Positions 44,549 to 52,438 of a DNA stretch of 64,000 bases are shown here, in pieces. The stretch lies in the NCBI GenBank assembly GCA_021774575.1, contig JAJFIX010000009.1:124001-188000 (forward strand), read 5' to 3'. The DNA comes from Alphaproteobacteria bacterium (lineage in GTDB: Bacteria > Pseudomonadota > Alphaproteobacteria > UBA6615). The position numbers were made by a program, and so were the translations under genes. Within the stretch, counting starts at the first letter, position 1. Every line of letters begins with the position of its first letter. A model generated the notes under the pieces. The model ran no database searches. It saw only the letters and a program-made list of their open reading frames with translations, and was not told the DNA's origin.

Positions 44549-45866
44549 CTCTCGATTTTAAATCGGCGAGATTTTTCTCGGCCAACTTGGTTTGGCGTAG
44601 CGCTTGGGCGCGGTCGACGGCCCTGGTTTCCTTCTGGTCGGCCGTCGGCAATGTTTCCCAGGAGTAATGAGCTATTTTCTCATTATCATCGCGGATAGCA
44701 CGATCCAAGGTCAGGTCACGTTCGTTGGTGCCATCAGGAACGACGACGCGTTTTTCGACGGTTTCGAGGTCGAGCCACCAACGTTTGATCGGATTGCGCC
44801 GACCATATCTTAAGAGATCATCGAGCAGGATCAGCGGGCGTCGAGAAAAAGGCAATTTGATTGCCGCCCATAGGGCGAGGCGATGGGTCATCAGCCCTTC
44901 TTTGTTAAATGGGCACATTTTCATGCAGCGACCGCAGGCCGACCCTTTGGGATTGGTTACCCGGTATTTCGTGCATTTTTCAACATCGGGTTTCCAGATT
45001 TCATAGCCATTATAGAGCACCTTGTCGCCGAACGGGATCGCTTGGGCGGGGCATTCGCGGGCGCATTTTCGGCATTTGGAGCAAAAATCTTGAAGGCCGA
45101 AATCGATCGGCTTGTCGACTTCGAGGGGCAGGTCGGTGGTGATGACCGCCGTCTTGTGGCGCGGACCGATAAAAGGATTGAGCACGAGTTCGCCAATGCG
45201 ACTCAACTCCCCCAGACCGGCCAGCAGCATCAATGGCACCTGCAACACGTCGCCGTCGGCGTTGGAATGGGACTGGGCCGGGTAACCAAGGCGGCGAATA
45301 TAGTCGGCAACGATTGTCGAACAGGTCGAGCTGTTGAGATAGGCGCGATAGCTGAGGGCGCCGCTCACCCAATCGTCACCCGACGACGCGTCGAGCGTGT
45401 CCCAGCCTTGATCAACAACCACCACCACAGCATATTTATGGCGGGTGGTAATCGGCTTTCCGTCGCTGTCGTGGGAATACCAGGCATATTGCGGCATTTC
45501 GCAAATGCCCACCATATCGGCGTCGAGAAAATAACAGAGTGACTTGATATGTTCGGCGAGGGCCTTCGGGTCATTCGACACTGGCGCCTTTTCCGGTGCG
45601 GGTTCACCGCGGTGGATCGGGACTTGCTTCCAATGAAGGTGACCGATCGCCGCATTGAGCGGGTTTTTGGTAATAAAACGCCGTATTTCCTTGCCGGCTT
45701 TTGGGCCGAGATCACCGTAAAAGGCGCGCACAAAAAACCCCGCCCGTTTTGGCACTTGCTTGACTTTGTCGGTGATAAGGGTGGTCGGCTTGTCGACCCG
45801 CTTAATTTTCTCCATTGGGTATGAGCCCAAATGCTTCGGGCGCTTTTTTGTCGAAAAAAACCGCAT
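44526..45866 (-). CDS. Reductive dehalogenase-like Fe-S protein (RdhA family)
   Basis: A 446-residue protein. The segment AGLGELSRIGELVLNPF followed by AVITTDLPLEVDKPIDFG and FCSKCRKCARECPAQAI matches RdhA catalytic subunits, which use cobalamin and two [4Fe-4S] clusters. Cluster motifs: CxxCxxCxxxCP, then CTKYRV followed 13 residues later by CGRCMKMCPF. There is no Tat signal and no NAD(P)H-reductase fusion, so it is cytosolic and short. The ligase gene overlaps its 3' end; MarR lies upstream. No RdhB membrane anchor is nearby. GGAGG precedes the ATG. It might instead be a quinone/ferredoxin reductase relative. Confidence 0.75.
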   Translation of the reverse strand: MRFFSTKKRPKHLGSYPMEKIKRVDKPTTLITDKVKQVPKRAGFFVRAFYGDLGPKAGKEIRRFITKNPLNAAIGHLHWKQVPIHRGEPAPEKAPVSNDPKALAEHIKSLCYFLDADMVGICEMPQYAWYSHDSDGKPITTRHKYAVVVVVDQGWDTLDASSGDDWVSGALSYRAYLNSSTCSTIVADYIRRLGYPAQSHSNADGDVLQVPLMLLAGLGELSRIGELVLNPFIGPRHKTAVITTDLPLEVDKPIDFGLQDFCSKCRKCARECPAQAIPFGDKVLYNGYEIWKPDVEKCTKYRVTNPKGSACGRCMKMCPFNKEGLMTHRLALWAAIKLPFSRRPLILLDDLLRYGRRNPIKRWWLDLETVEKRVVVPDGTNERDLTLDRAIRDDNEKIAHYSWETLPTADQKETRAVDRAQALRQTKLAEKNLADLKSRDATDHAK

Positions 45867-45938
45867 TCTATCGAGCCTCCTCTGAGTTGCAGAGCTGGAA
45901 TGCGGGATCGAAAACCGCGCTCTATCTCAAGAGAGTGT

Positions 45939-45950
45939 TATCATATGATA
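45939..45950. promoter_or_regulatory. Palindrome TATCATATGATA upstream of the RdhA-like gene
   Basis: TATCATATGATA is a perfect 12-base palindrome embedded in an AT-rich tract (TATCATATGATATGATATA). It lies in the 108-base gap between the marR stop and the RdhA-like start, 73 bases upstream of that start. MarR proteins bind such palindromes, so this is a candidate operator of the adjacent MarR protein. Confidence 0.45.
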
Positions 45951-45974
45951 TGATATATGCAAAATCACCCGGGG

Positions 45975-46472
45975 TTATTCTTCGTCCTGAGCAAGGGCGA
46001 TTGCCCGCTTGTTGAGCTTTTCGAGGCTCTTCCTGAGTGATGCTATTTCGGTGGAACTCAGGCTCGACAGCAACTCGTGGTAACGCGCATTAGCGTGGGG
46101 CAACACCTGATGATAGGCGCGCTTGCCTTTTGGCGTCAGGCTGAGGCTGTAGCTGCGCCGGTCTTTAGCGTTCTTTTTACGATGAACGAACCCCCGTTCC
46201 TCTAATCGCGCGACGGCCCGGCTGATCGCCATTTTGTCCATGGCCCAGCTATTGATAATTGCAACTGACGTCGCGCCCGGGTCGAGGGCCAGAGTCATCA
46301 TGACCCGCCATTCGGCGAGGCTAAGGCCGAATTTGATTTCAATTTTTTTGTCGAAGGCACGCCCAATCTGATTTGACAAGACATGTGTTAGGGCCAGAAT
46401 ATTGCCAAGTATCGGATGATCGGCAACTTTTTTGGATGCGGTGGCGGGCCGATTTTTACTTATTTTTGGCAA
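45975..46472 (-). CDS. MarR family transcriptional regulator
   Basis: A 165-residue winged-helix regulator. An N-terminal polar stretch precedes the dimerisation helices (HPILGNILALTHVLSNQIG), the DNA-recognition region LSLAEWRVMMTLALDPGA, the wing with LEERGFVHRKKNAKDRRSYSLSLTPKG, and C-terminal helices. MarR proteins often repress catabolic genes for phenolic compounds and release DNA on binding the ligand or its CoA ester. The start is TTG with no clear Shine-Dalgarno, so it may be shorter or poorly expressed. It lies 29 bases after the histidine kinase stop and 108 bases before the RdhA-like gene; that gap carries a perfect palindrome. Confidence 0.85.
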   Translation of the reverse strand: MPKISKNRPATASKKVADHPILGNILALTHVLSNQIGRAFDKKIEIKFGLSLAEWRVMMTLALDPGATSVAIINSWAMDKMAISRAVARLEERGFVHRKKNAKDRRSYSLSLTPKGKRAYHQVLPHANARYHELLSSLSSTEIASLRKSLEKLNKRAIALAQDEE

Positions 46473-46501
46473 AGGAGTTGATCCAAATTCTTGCGTGTCG
46501 C

Positions 46502-48799
46502 CTAGGCGATAGCCGAGACCGGCCCATTGCCGTTACCAGATCTGTCACCGTCGCCATCGGCGTTCAAGACTGCGCCGGGACGAAGTCGCGATTTTGGCAG
46601 GTTAATGGTCACCTTAGTGCCATTGTTGGGGCTACTCTGTATATCCAACGTACCATCGTGCATTTTGACATGAGATGCGACGAGCGCCAGCCCCAACCCA
46701 GCGCCCCCATGACTTCGAGCAAGAGCGCCTTCGACTTGATAAAACGGCTTGGTTAGCTCCGGAATGATATGTTCCTCAATGCCGATACCATCATCGGTAA
46801 CTTCAATTGTCGGTCGGCCTTCTTTGTTTAAAAATGCATGCAGGGTAATTAATCCGTCCGGAGCGGTAAACTTAACTGCATTGGATAGCAAATTGATCGC
46901 GATCTGCCTAATTAATCGTGGATCAGCATAGATGAGCGGTATGTTGTCATCGATTACGCAGGTTGCCTTCTTCGGCAAGTTGGCAATGGTTCCGGCAATA
47001 ATTTGCTGGCATGTCATGAGTATCTGACCAAGGTCAAACAGTTCTTCACTCAAGCGGTATGTACCTGATTCGACTTTAGAAATATCGAGTATATCATTGA
47101 TGACAGCGAGCAAATGATGGCCGCTACTCTCGATGTCATTCGCATATTCGGTATATTTTTGGGTGCCGACCGGGCCGAGCTGTTCGGTGCCGATGATTTC
47201 TGAAAACCCAATGATGGCATTGAGTGGTGTGCGCAATTCGTGACTCATATTGGCGAGAAATTCCGACTTTGCCCGATTGGCTTCAAGAGCCTGGATGGTC
47301 GCCTCCTTGATCGCCTTTTCAGTCTGTTTGCGTTCCGTGATGTCGCGCAATTTATAGACGTTTATCTGGCGGGACGGGGTTGTTTTCCGGGCGTTTGAGG
47401 CGCGCTCAGGTAATTGAGACTCGCTCAATATTAGTTCAACAACAACAGGGTGGTCGGTGTCGGTGTCGGGGGCAAGTTCCAGCTCAACAGGGACATGGTG
47501 CGATGTAACGTGATTATCGACTTCCTGGATGGCTTTTGGTTCGTCGGCAAATATCGGGTTGCCCGGTTGTGGTAAAATCCCGTCCAAAGACGATCCGGTC
47601 ATTTGGCCGGGGTCCAATCCTAGAATTTCGGCTGCCGATGCGTTGGCAAATTCGATTTTGCCGTCTGCATCGGTAACGACAATACCTTCGAATGAACCTT
47701 CGAAAACCGAATTAATCATCACGGCACGGTTGGTGTTAACCATTTTTTCATGAATAATTTCAACGGCTTGTGTTTCAATTTCGCGAATGAGTTCGGCGGC
47801 GAAAATCAATATGATGACCGCCATCCACGCAGCGGTATTCAGGCTGGTCGGGAGTGTTGCCTGCACAATGACGGCGAGGCCCTGGATGAGGGCCAGACTA
47901 AAAAATCCGACAATAGCCGCCCTCTGCCAGCTTATGGCCCGGAAATACCAATGAAATAGGAGGGACAAGATCAGGGCAATGGATAGGGTTAAGACTATAT
48001 CACTTTCCTGAATTGTCCGCTCTTGAATGAGCGACTCGTAGGCCAGCGCCTGGAGAATTGGGCCCGGCAGTATTTTGCCATTGGGTACTGCGTGCCGGTC
48101 TCCCAATTCATCGGCGGTCGCGCCAACTATAATTTTTTTGCCGGCAATATCCGGTACATCAAAATTTCCCGTGAGAATATCGGCATATGAAATTTGCGGA
48201 ATACTGTCCGTATCTATCGAGAAATCGATAAAATACTCGCCGTTAAAAACCGGACGGTCAATGGCGGCAAGCATGACGGCCATTGACGTCGGATAGAGGC
48301 CGTCGCTTGGCAGTTGGCTCCTACCGACACTGTCTTGACCCGTGCCGATATTTGCATTTCCCTGGGTGGTAAATTGTCCGAAAAGCTCTAGCGGATTGAT
48401 TTCAACACGCTCGGAATTGGGTTCTCCTGGGACCGACTCCCGGAGAAAAGACGGCAAAATAACCGTGCCGTTCGACCGCTCCAAGGCGGCGGCGAAGGCC
48501 GCGTCGGAACTCGGCGTTGAACTGGCGGAAAATTCGATGGTGAACGCAATTTGCGTGGCGCCAGCCGCGAGAAGTTGATCGACCAACGCACCATGATATT
48601 CGCGTGGCCATGGCCAACCGTTTAGCGCCTGAAGACTGGGCGAATCGACTTTGACAACGACGAGGGTCTGGCTGGCCTCGCGTTCCAGAACCCGGAACCG
48701 GAGATCAGTCAACGCCCGATCAATGGGCTTGAGCAGCCCGCCGAAAATTAAGCTGCCAACCGCCAAAAAAATAGCGATGGGCAATAGCCACTTTTTCAT
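46502..48799 (-). CDS. CHASE2-PAS sensor histidine kinase
   Basis: A 765-residue membrane sensor. A first hydrophobic segment (KKWLLPIAIFLAVGSLIFGG) precedes a CHASE2 extracellular sensor (KPIDRALTDLRFRVLEREAS onward, residues about 25-300), then two or three more membrane segments near residues 300-355. A PAS domain (SVFEGSFEGIVVTDADGKIEF, about 365-480), HisKA dimerisation with the phosphoacceptor histidine in FLANMSHELRTPLNAI near residue 517, and a HATPase domain (DDGIGIEEHIIPELTKPF; GAGLGLALVASHV) follow. The C-terminus ends in a Gly/Asp/Asn-rich tail (GDGDRSGNGNGP). No response regulator lies nearby. The ATG at 48799 is chosen because the extra 41 upstream residues are not conserved-looking. 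Confidence 0.9.
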   Translation of the reverse strand: MKKWLLPIAIFLAVGSLIFGGLLKPIDRALTDLRFRVLEREASQTLVVVKVDSPSLQALNGWPWPREYHGALVDQLLAAGATQIAFTIEFSASSTPSSDAAFAAALERSNGTVILPSFLRESVPGEPNSERVEINPLELFGQFTTQGNANIGTGQDSVGRSQLPSDGLYPTSMAVMLAAIDRPVFNGEYFIDFSIDTDSIPQISYADILTGNFDVPDIAGKKIIVGATADELGDRHAVPNGKILPGPILQALAYESLIQERTIQESDIVLTLSIALILSLLFHWYFRAISWQRAAIVGFFSLALIQGLAVIVQATLPTSLNTAAWMAVIILIFAAELIREIETQAVEIIHEKMVNTNRAVMINSVFEGSFEGIVVTDADGKIEFANASAAEILGLDPGQMTGSSLDGILPQPGNPIFADEPKAIQEVDNHVTSHHVPVELELAPDTDTDHPVVVELILSESQLPERASNARKTTPSRQINVYKLRDITERKQTEKAIKEATIQALEANRAKSEFLANMSHELRTPLNAIIGFSEIIGTEQLGPVGTQKYTEYANDIESSGHHLLAVINDILDISKVESGTYRLSEELFDLGQILMTCQQIIAGTIANLPKKATCVIDDNIPLIYADPRLIRQIAINLLSNAVKFTAPDGLITLHAFLNKEGRPTIEVTDDGIGIEEHIIPELTKPFYQVEGALARSHGGAGLGLALVASHVKMHDGTLDIQSSPNNGTKVTINLPKSRLRPGAVLNADGDGDRSGNGNGPVSAIA

Positions 48800-48851
48800 G
48801 TTCGATCTGGTTTCGAGCTCATATTTACTGAGCCCGAGAGACCATATCCTC

Positions 48852-48879
48852 CTGGATTTGCCTATCTGGATTTGCCCAT
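48852..48879. repeat. 14-base tandem duplication (13/14 identical)
   Basis: CTGGATTTGCCTAT (48852-48865) is followed by CTGGATTTGCCCAT (48866-48879). It lies between the fecR-downstream terminator and the histidine-kinase start, where the kinase promoter should be. Confidence 0.85.
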
Positions 48880-48890
48880 GACAAACCACC

Positions 48891-48925
48891 AAAAAACTTG
48901 TGGCGGACAAGACGTCCGCCACAAG
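48891..48925 (-). terminator. Strong rho-independent terminator downstream of the FecR gene
   Basis: On the minus strand, CTTGTGGCGGAC and GTCCGCCACAAG form a perfect 12-base-pair stem with a 5-base loop, followed by six T residues (the A run at 48891-48896 on the plus strand). It lies 78 bases after the FecR-domain gene stop and 92 bases before the histidine-kinase start, so the two are likely separate transcripts. Confidence 0.92.
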
Positions 48926-49002
48926 CGTTTAGTTTAGACTTTATACCGGGTTCAGAACGAAAACTCCAAATAAATCGGCTCTTTCCCGCTTGTGTCCGGC
49001 GA

Positions 49003-50085
49003 TCAGAAACCCCTGCCGCCATGGCCGCCGCCACCTTGATCTTCTTCAATGGGGGGGGCAGGCGGCTGTCCGGAACCACCAGGTCTGGGAATGGCATGAG
49101 TATTGTAAGCGGCGCCACCGCCGCTGGGATTCTCGCCGACATCGGCGACAAAAGTTGGGGCATTATTGGCGCCGTTATCGATACTGCGACCGCGCTCGCT
49201 GTCATCGCCAAGAAACCTGTTTGCCGGGCCATTGTCACCGTCATCATTGCCGCTATTGGAGGCAGAATTCCCCGACCCCTGGCCGGCAGGGTTGTTGTCA
49301 CGGTCGACGGAATTCCGATTGTCGTCGAGAGTTCTATCCCGTCCGTCGTTATCCAAGGCAACACCTGCAGTTTGACCGGATTCGATCAAAAACTCAGAAC
49401 CCATGGGCAAAATCTGTGCATCATCATCAATCTCTATCGGGTCTATGACCGCCGGGCCGTGCAAGGCAAACGGGTCAAAACCGGCATCCGGATCATCGTC
49501 GATAAACATCACTGCGAGGTCGGAACGATCCCCGGCGCGGTCGGCGCCGCTGCTTGGCTCGGAGACACGGACGGCACCCTCGAAAACGTGAACTTTCGAG
49601 CGCTGGTCCTCAACCGTTGTGGTGAATGTCGTGCCTTTAACGACAGCCGTTAAAAACGGCGTGATTACCTGAAAATGCGGGTCGGCTTTCCGATCCACGC
49701 TGAGCAATATCGAACCCAGTGAGTGCATGATCGTTGTGCTCAACCCGTCGCGGGCGACGGTCGGCAGGCCCATACGGCTGTTTGGTGCAACAATGATGGT
49801 CTCGTTCCCGCGAACCAGCAGCGCCCGGGAATCGTCTGGGGTGACGATCCACATGCCTGGCTCCAAAATGTCGCCGATCTGCATTGTTTCGACTTGTTCA
49901 ACCGATTCGCTGTTGCCCAGGGAAACGGGAACAATGCCGCTATTCGAAACAAAGGGGCGTCCGGAGATTGCCGCTACTCGCCATTCGTCTTGTGTGTCCG
50001 CCACGGCCCGAGAAGTAGCGCCTGTCATCGCCGAAACCACAATAACAGCGGCTGCAAGGCTGGCCTTCATTAATCCAATATTCAT
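49003..50085 (-). CDS. FecR-domain exported protein with Asn/Asp/Gly-rich tail
   Basis: A 360-residue exported protein. Signal peptide MNIGLMKASLAAAVIVVSAM, then a FecR-like domain (TMQIGDILEPGMWIVTPDDS, RGNETIIVAPNSRM, TPFLTAVVKGTTFTTTVED, KVHVFEGAVRV) of the kind found in FecR/iron-regulation and in CHASE2-associated proteins. After about residue 215 the sequence becomes acidic and low in complexity, ending GGGGHGGRGF. The ATG at 50085 has AGGG upstream; 50070 is an alternative. The gene precedes the CHASE2 kinase, but a strong terminator separates them. A CtrA-like site lies 98 bases upstream. Confidence 0.8.
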   Translation of the reverse strand: MNIGLMKASLAAAVIVVSAMTGATSRAVADTQDEWRVAAISGRPFVSNSGIVPVSLGNSESVEQVETMQIGDILEPGMWIVTPDDSRALLVRGNETIIVAPNSRMGLPTVARDGLSTTIMHSLGSILLSVDRKADPHFQVITPFLTAVVKGTTFTTTVEDQRSKVHVFEGAVRVSEPSSGADRAGDRSDLAVMFIDDDPDAGFDPFALHGPAVIDPIEIDDDAQILPMGSEFLIESGQTAGVALDNDGRDRTLDDNRNSVDRDNNPAGQGSGNSASNSGNDDGDNGPANRFLGDDSERGRSIDNGANNAPTFVADVGENPSGGGAAYNTHAIPRPGGSGQPPAPPIEEDQGGGGHGGRGF

Positions 50086-50603
50086 GTCAAATACCCTATA
50101 AACACTACGCATACTTGCATTGACCAACGGACCCTATCTGGGAACCAAAACCGAGGCCGACTGCCATCATTCACATACGGTGTTAACAAACTGTTAATAT
50201 AAAAATCGACTGTCGCTAAAATACCTTCTTGGACGTAAAGTACCTGAAATATAGGGGTTTGAGAAGTATTTTCTGAGAAAATTATACAATGAATAATAGT
50301 AATGCATAGGATATAGGCAACTGGTATATAAATATGGGCTATACGAAAAATTCGACATAATGAATAATATGCTGAAAAAACAGCTTTATTCTAAGGGCGC
50401 TACCCAAATGGGCTATATCAGTTGGTGGTTGTATTCGAGCTGCCTTTGCGGACAGATAAACCCTTTGGGACTGTTGCCCGCGCCGCAGGCCTGCTTTCCA
50501 TGGGTAAAACACGCTTGATCTGGACCATTTCAGGTAAAGACTCAGGCGCCTCTTTTCTGCTAAGCTGACGCCTCGAATTGTTATGACTTTGGTGGAGGTA
50601 GAA
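50086..50603. other. AT-rich divergent intergenic region
   Basis: About 520 bases between the divergent FecR-domain gene and the exported 50.6-kb gene. The stretch 50180-50400 is clearly AT-richer than anything around it. It holds a CtrA-like box at 50183-50197, the perfect 6-base-arm inverted repeat ATTTTC-TGA-GAAAAT at 50268-50282, and the decamer ATGGGCTATA twice (50334-50343 and 50408-50417). I see no credible gene; short frames lack ribosome-binding sites. Confidence 0.6.
50183..50197. promoter_or_regulatory. CtrA-like box TTAA-N7-TTAA
   Basis: TTAACAAACTGTTAA matches the CtrA full-site consensus TTAA-N7-TTAA exactly. It lies 98 bases upstream of the FecR-domain gene start on the opposite strand and 400 bases from the plus-strand neighbour. 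CtrA is the cell-cycle regulator of Alphaproteobacteria; no ctrA gene is in this window. Confidence 0.5.
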
Positions 50604-51251
50604 ATGCCAAAATCATTACGTACCTATCGAGCATCAAACATATTCAGCTTATTTGGTCGGCTTTGTGTTGGCACATCCGCTGTTTTGGCCTTCGCGACGC
50701 TGGTTGGACATACCGGTCCGGCAGAGGCCGGGAATTTCAGTATCAGCCTACATTTTGGATCTGGTACCTATTATGCCCGTCAGCATAACAACAGCTTTTA
50801 TGATATCAGCCAGCGACACGGACGATTTTCCCCGTTCGGTCATTTTCTCGGCACTGAGCGTCACGTGACACACCATTTTGCCTATGGCGGTCAACCAAGG
50901 GGTTACTCCCGAGCATTCGGGTATTTCGGCGGGCATTATTTGGGCACAGGTCATGGCAGCGTGGAGCATGATCGTATTCAGGGCGGTATATATGCCTACC
51001 CACCGGTCCATGTTCAGCCACAGCGATCCTATCAGCGGCAGGCGGTTGTCCCGTATAGCCCGAGGCCATTGCCGCCGGGAATGGGAATTGCGCCACCGGC
51101 CGCGGCTCCTGATTACGGTCGACAACCGACTGCCGCATTGGCGTTGGTTTCAGCCGACGGGCCAATAATTGCGCCGCCCCCGGTGCTCGCCAAAATTACA
51201 GTGCCAGCCACGCCTATTTCTGGTGATGCCGGTCTAATTTTTGATTTTTAG
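50604..51251 (+). CDS. Exported Tyr/His/Pro-rich protein of unknown function
   Basis: A 215-residue protein with a signal peptide (hydrophobic core VGTSAVLAFATLVG, cleavage likely after GPAEA). The mature N-terminus is strand-like and aromatic (FSISLHFGSGTYYARQ), followed by a Gly/Tyr/His-rich middle (YFGGHYLGTGHG) and a Pro-rich C-terminal third (PYSPRPLPPGMGIAPPAAAP). I do not recognise a family; it may sit on the cell surface or in the outer membrane. GGTGGAGG precedes the ATG at 50604, which is chosen over an ATG at 50583. It has an AT-rich, divergent upstream region and converges on the Gfo/Idh/MocA gene with 26 bases between stops. Confidence 0.65.
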   Translation: MPKSLRTYRASNIFSLFGRLCVGTSAVLAFATLVGHTGPAEAGNFSISLHFGSGTYYARQHNNSFYDISQRHGRFSPFGHFLGTERHVTHHFAYGGQPRGYSRAFGYFGGHYLGTGHGSVEHDRIQGGIYAYPPVHVQPQRSYQRQAVVPYSPRPLPPGMGIAPPAAAPDYGRQPTAALALVSADGPIIAPPPVLAKITVPATPISGDAGLIFDF

Positions 51252-51277
51252 CCGATATCGCAATTGCCCCTTGGGGC

Positions 51278-52273
51278 TTATCCGACCGTTTCCTGGGCGC
51301 CGTTGTTTGCGGAGGATTTGACTATTGCTTCGAGGATTTCGACATTGTGGAGTTTTTCGGCGTCGCTGAAGCGGTAAACGCTGTGTCCGGCGGCGACGTC
51401 CGCCCATGCATGGAGGTTGGCACGTACTGAATCCGTGGCGTCGAAAGTGCGATAGTGAATTTCCATGTCGACACCCCGCCAAGTTAGGTGCGCTGGCGCC
51501 GGGTCGTCGACATTGGTTGTTTCTCTGACTTCCGCCCAGGCTTTATCGCCAAAGACGCTAATGCGCTGATAAAACGGCGTGGTGGCCATGCTGACGAGAC
51601 TAGCGGTGACCCCCGATGCATATTCAAACTGGATCGCGATGACATCGTTGCCGGGATAGGTCGGTGATCGGTCGGCCATCTGGGCCGTTAAATGGGCCAC
51701 AGGCCCGGCCAAGGTTTGGCAATAGTCGGTGATGTGGACGCCCAGGGCCGTCATCGTGCCAGCCGGGGCCTGAGTTGGGTCCAGACGCCAGCCCGAAGCC
51801 GGATTATCGGCAAAAAGATTATGCGACGCATTGACTTCAAGGTGCAAAATTGTGCCCAGCTCTTCCGACTTTACCATCCGCAATAGCTCTTCCAAGGCGC
51901 CGTCATAGCGGCGCTCGTGGCCGATTCCCAATGTGACTCCCGCCTCAGTGCAGGCTGTGATCATCCGTCGCGCGGCTGCCGAGGAGAGAGCAAGAGGTTT
52001 TTCGCAAAAAACCTCTTTCCCGGCGGCAGCTGCCGCCAGCACTTGCTCCTCGTGCAAGCCGTGGGGGGTCGCCAGGATAACGGCGTCAATCGCTGGGTCC
52101 GACAGTGCTTGCGCATAGTCTGGCGTGAGCGCCAAATTATTGGCCTCTGCAAAATCTTTGGCGCCGCTTGGATTGAGGTCAACCCCTAGGGTGATTTCGA
52201 TCCGATCACTACCAGCCAAACAAGTGGTGATTTGGCGACCCCACCACCCGAGTCCAACAATGGCGGTCCGCAT
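51278..52273 (-). CDS. Gfo/Idh/MocA family oxidoreductase
   Basis: A 331-residue NAD(P)-dependent oxidoreductase with Rossmann motif RTAIVGLGWWGRQITTCLAG at the N-terminus and the family's middle motif FCEKPLALSSAAARRMI, followed by the C-terminal beta-sheet domain (GTMTALGVHITDYCQTLAG). Substrates in this family are sugars, inositol, or reaction intermediates; none is assigned. The frame is open back to 52411, but the segment before the ATG at 52273 has no homology; no clear ribosome-binding site fixes the start. It is divergent from the Fe-S/ThDP fusion gene, whose start lies 166 bases away, so they may share a control region. Confidence 0.8.
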   Translation of the reverse strand: MRTAIVGLGWWGRQITTCLAGSDRIEITLGVDLNPSGAKDFAEANNLALTPDYAQALSDPAIDAVILATPHGLHEEQVLAAAAAGKEVFCEKPLALSSAAARRMITACTEAGVTLGIGHERRYDGALEELLRMVKSEELGTILHLEVNASHNLFADNPASGWRLDPTQAPAGTMTALGVHITDYCQTLAGPVAHLTAQMADRSPTYPGNDVIAIQFEYASGVTASLVSMATTPFYQRISVFGDKAWAEVRETTNVDDPAPAHLTWRGVDMEIHYRTFDATDSVRANLHAWADVAAGHSVYRFSDAEKLHNVEILEAIVKSSANNGAQETVG

Positions 52274-52438
52274 AACGGAGCTTGATTTCGGCTCGGATTT
52301 GATTGTGGGCAAGGCTTTAATCCTCATCGGTTCAATTTGGGGCAACGGGCGGTCAGGTAGCGGCAATTTGACTTGGCTGATGGCGGCGCGGGGCGCAGAA
52401 TAGTTTGTCACTTAACCGCCAGGATAGGGCATACCATA

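Noticed and set aside
48825-49364. 179-codon minus-strand open frame
   Set aside because: It crosses the strong terminator and overlaps the FecR gene in another frame; no ribosome-binding site.
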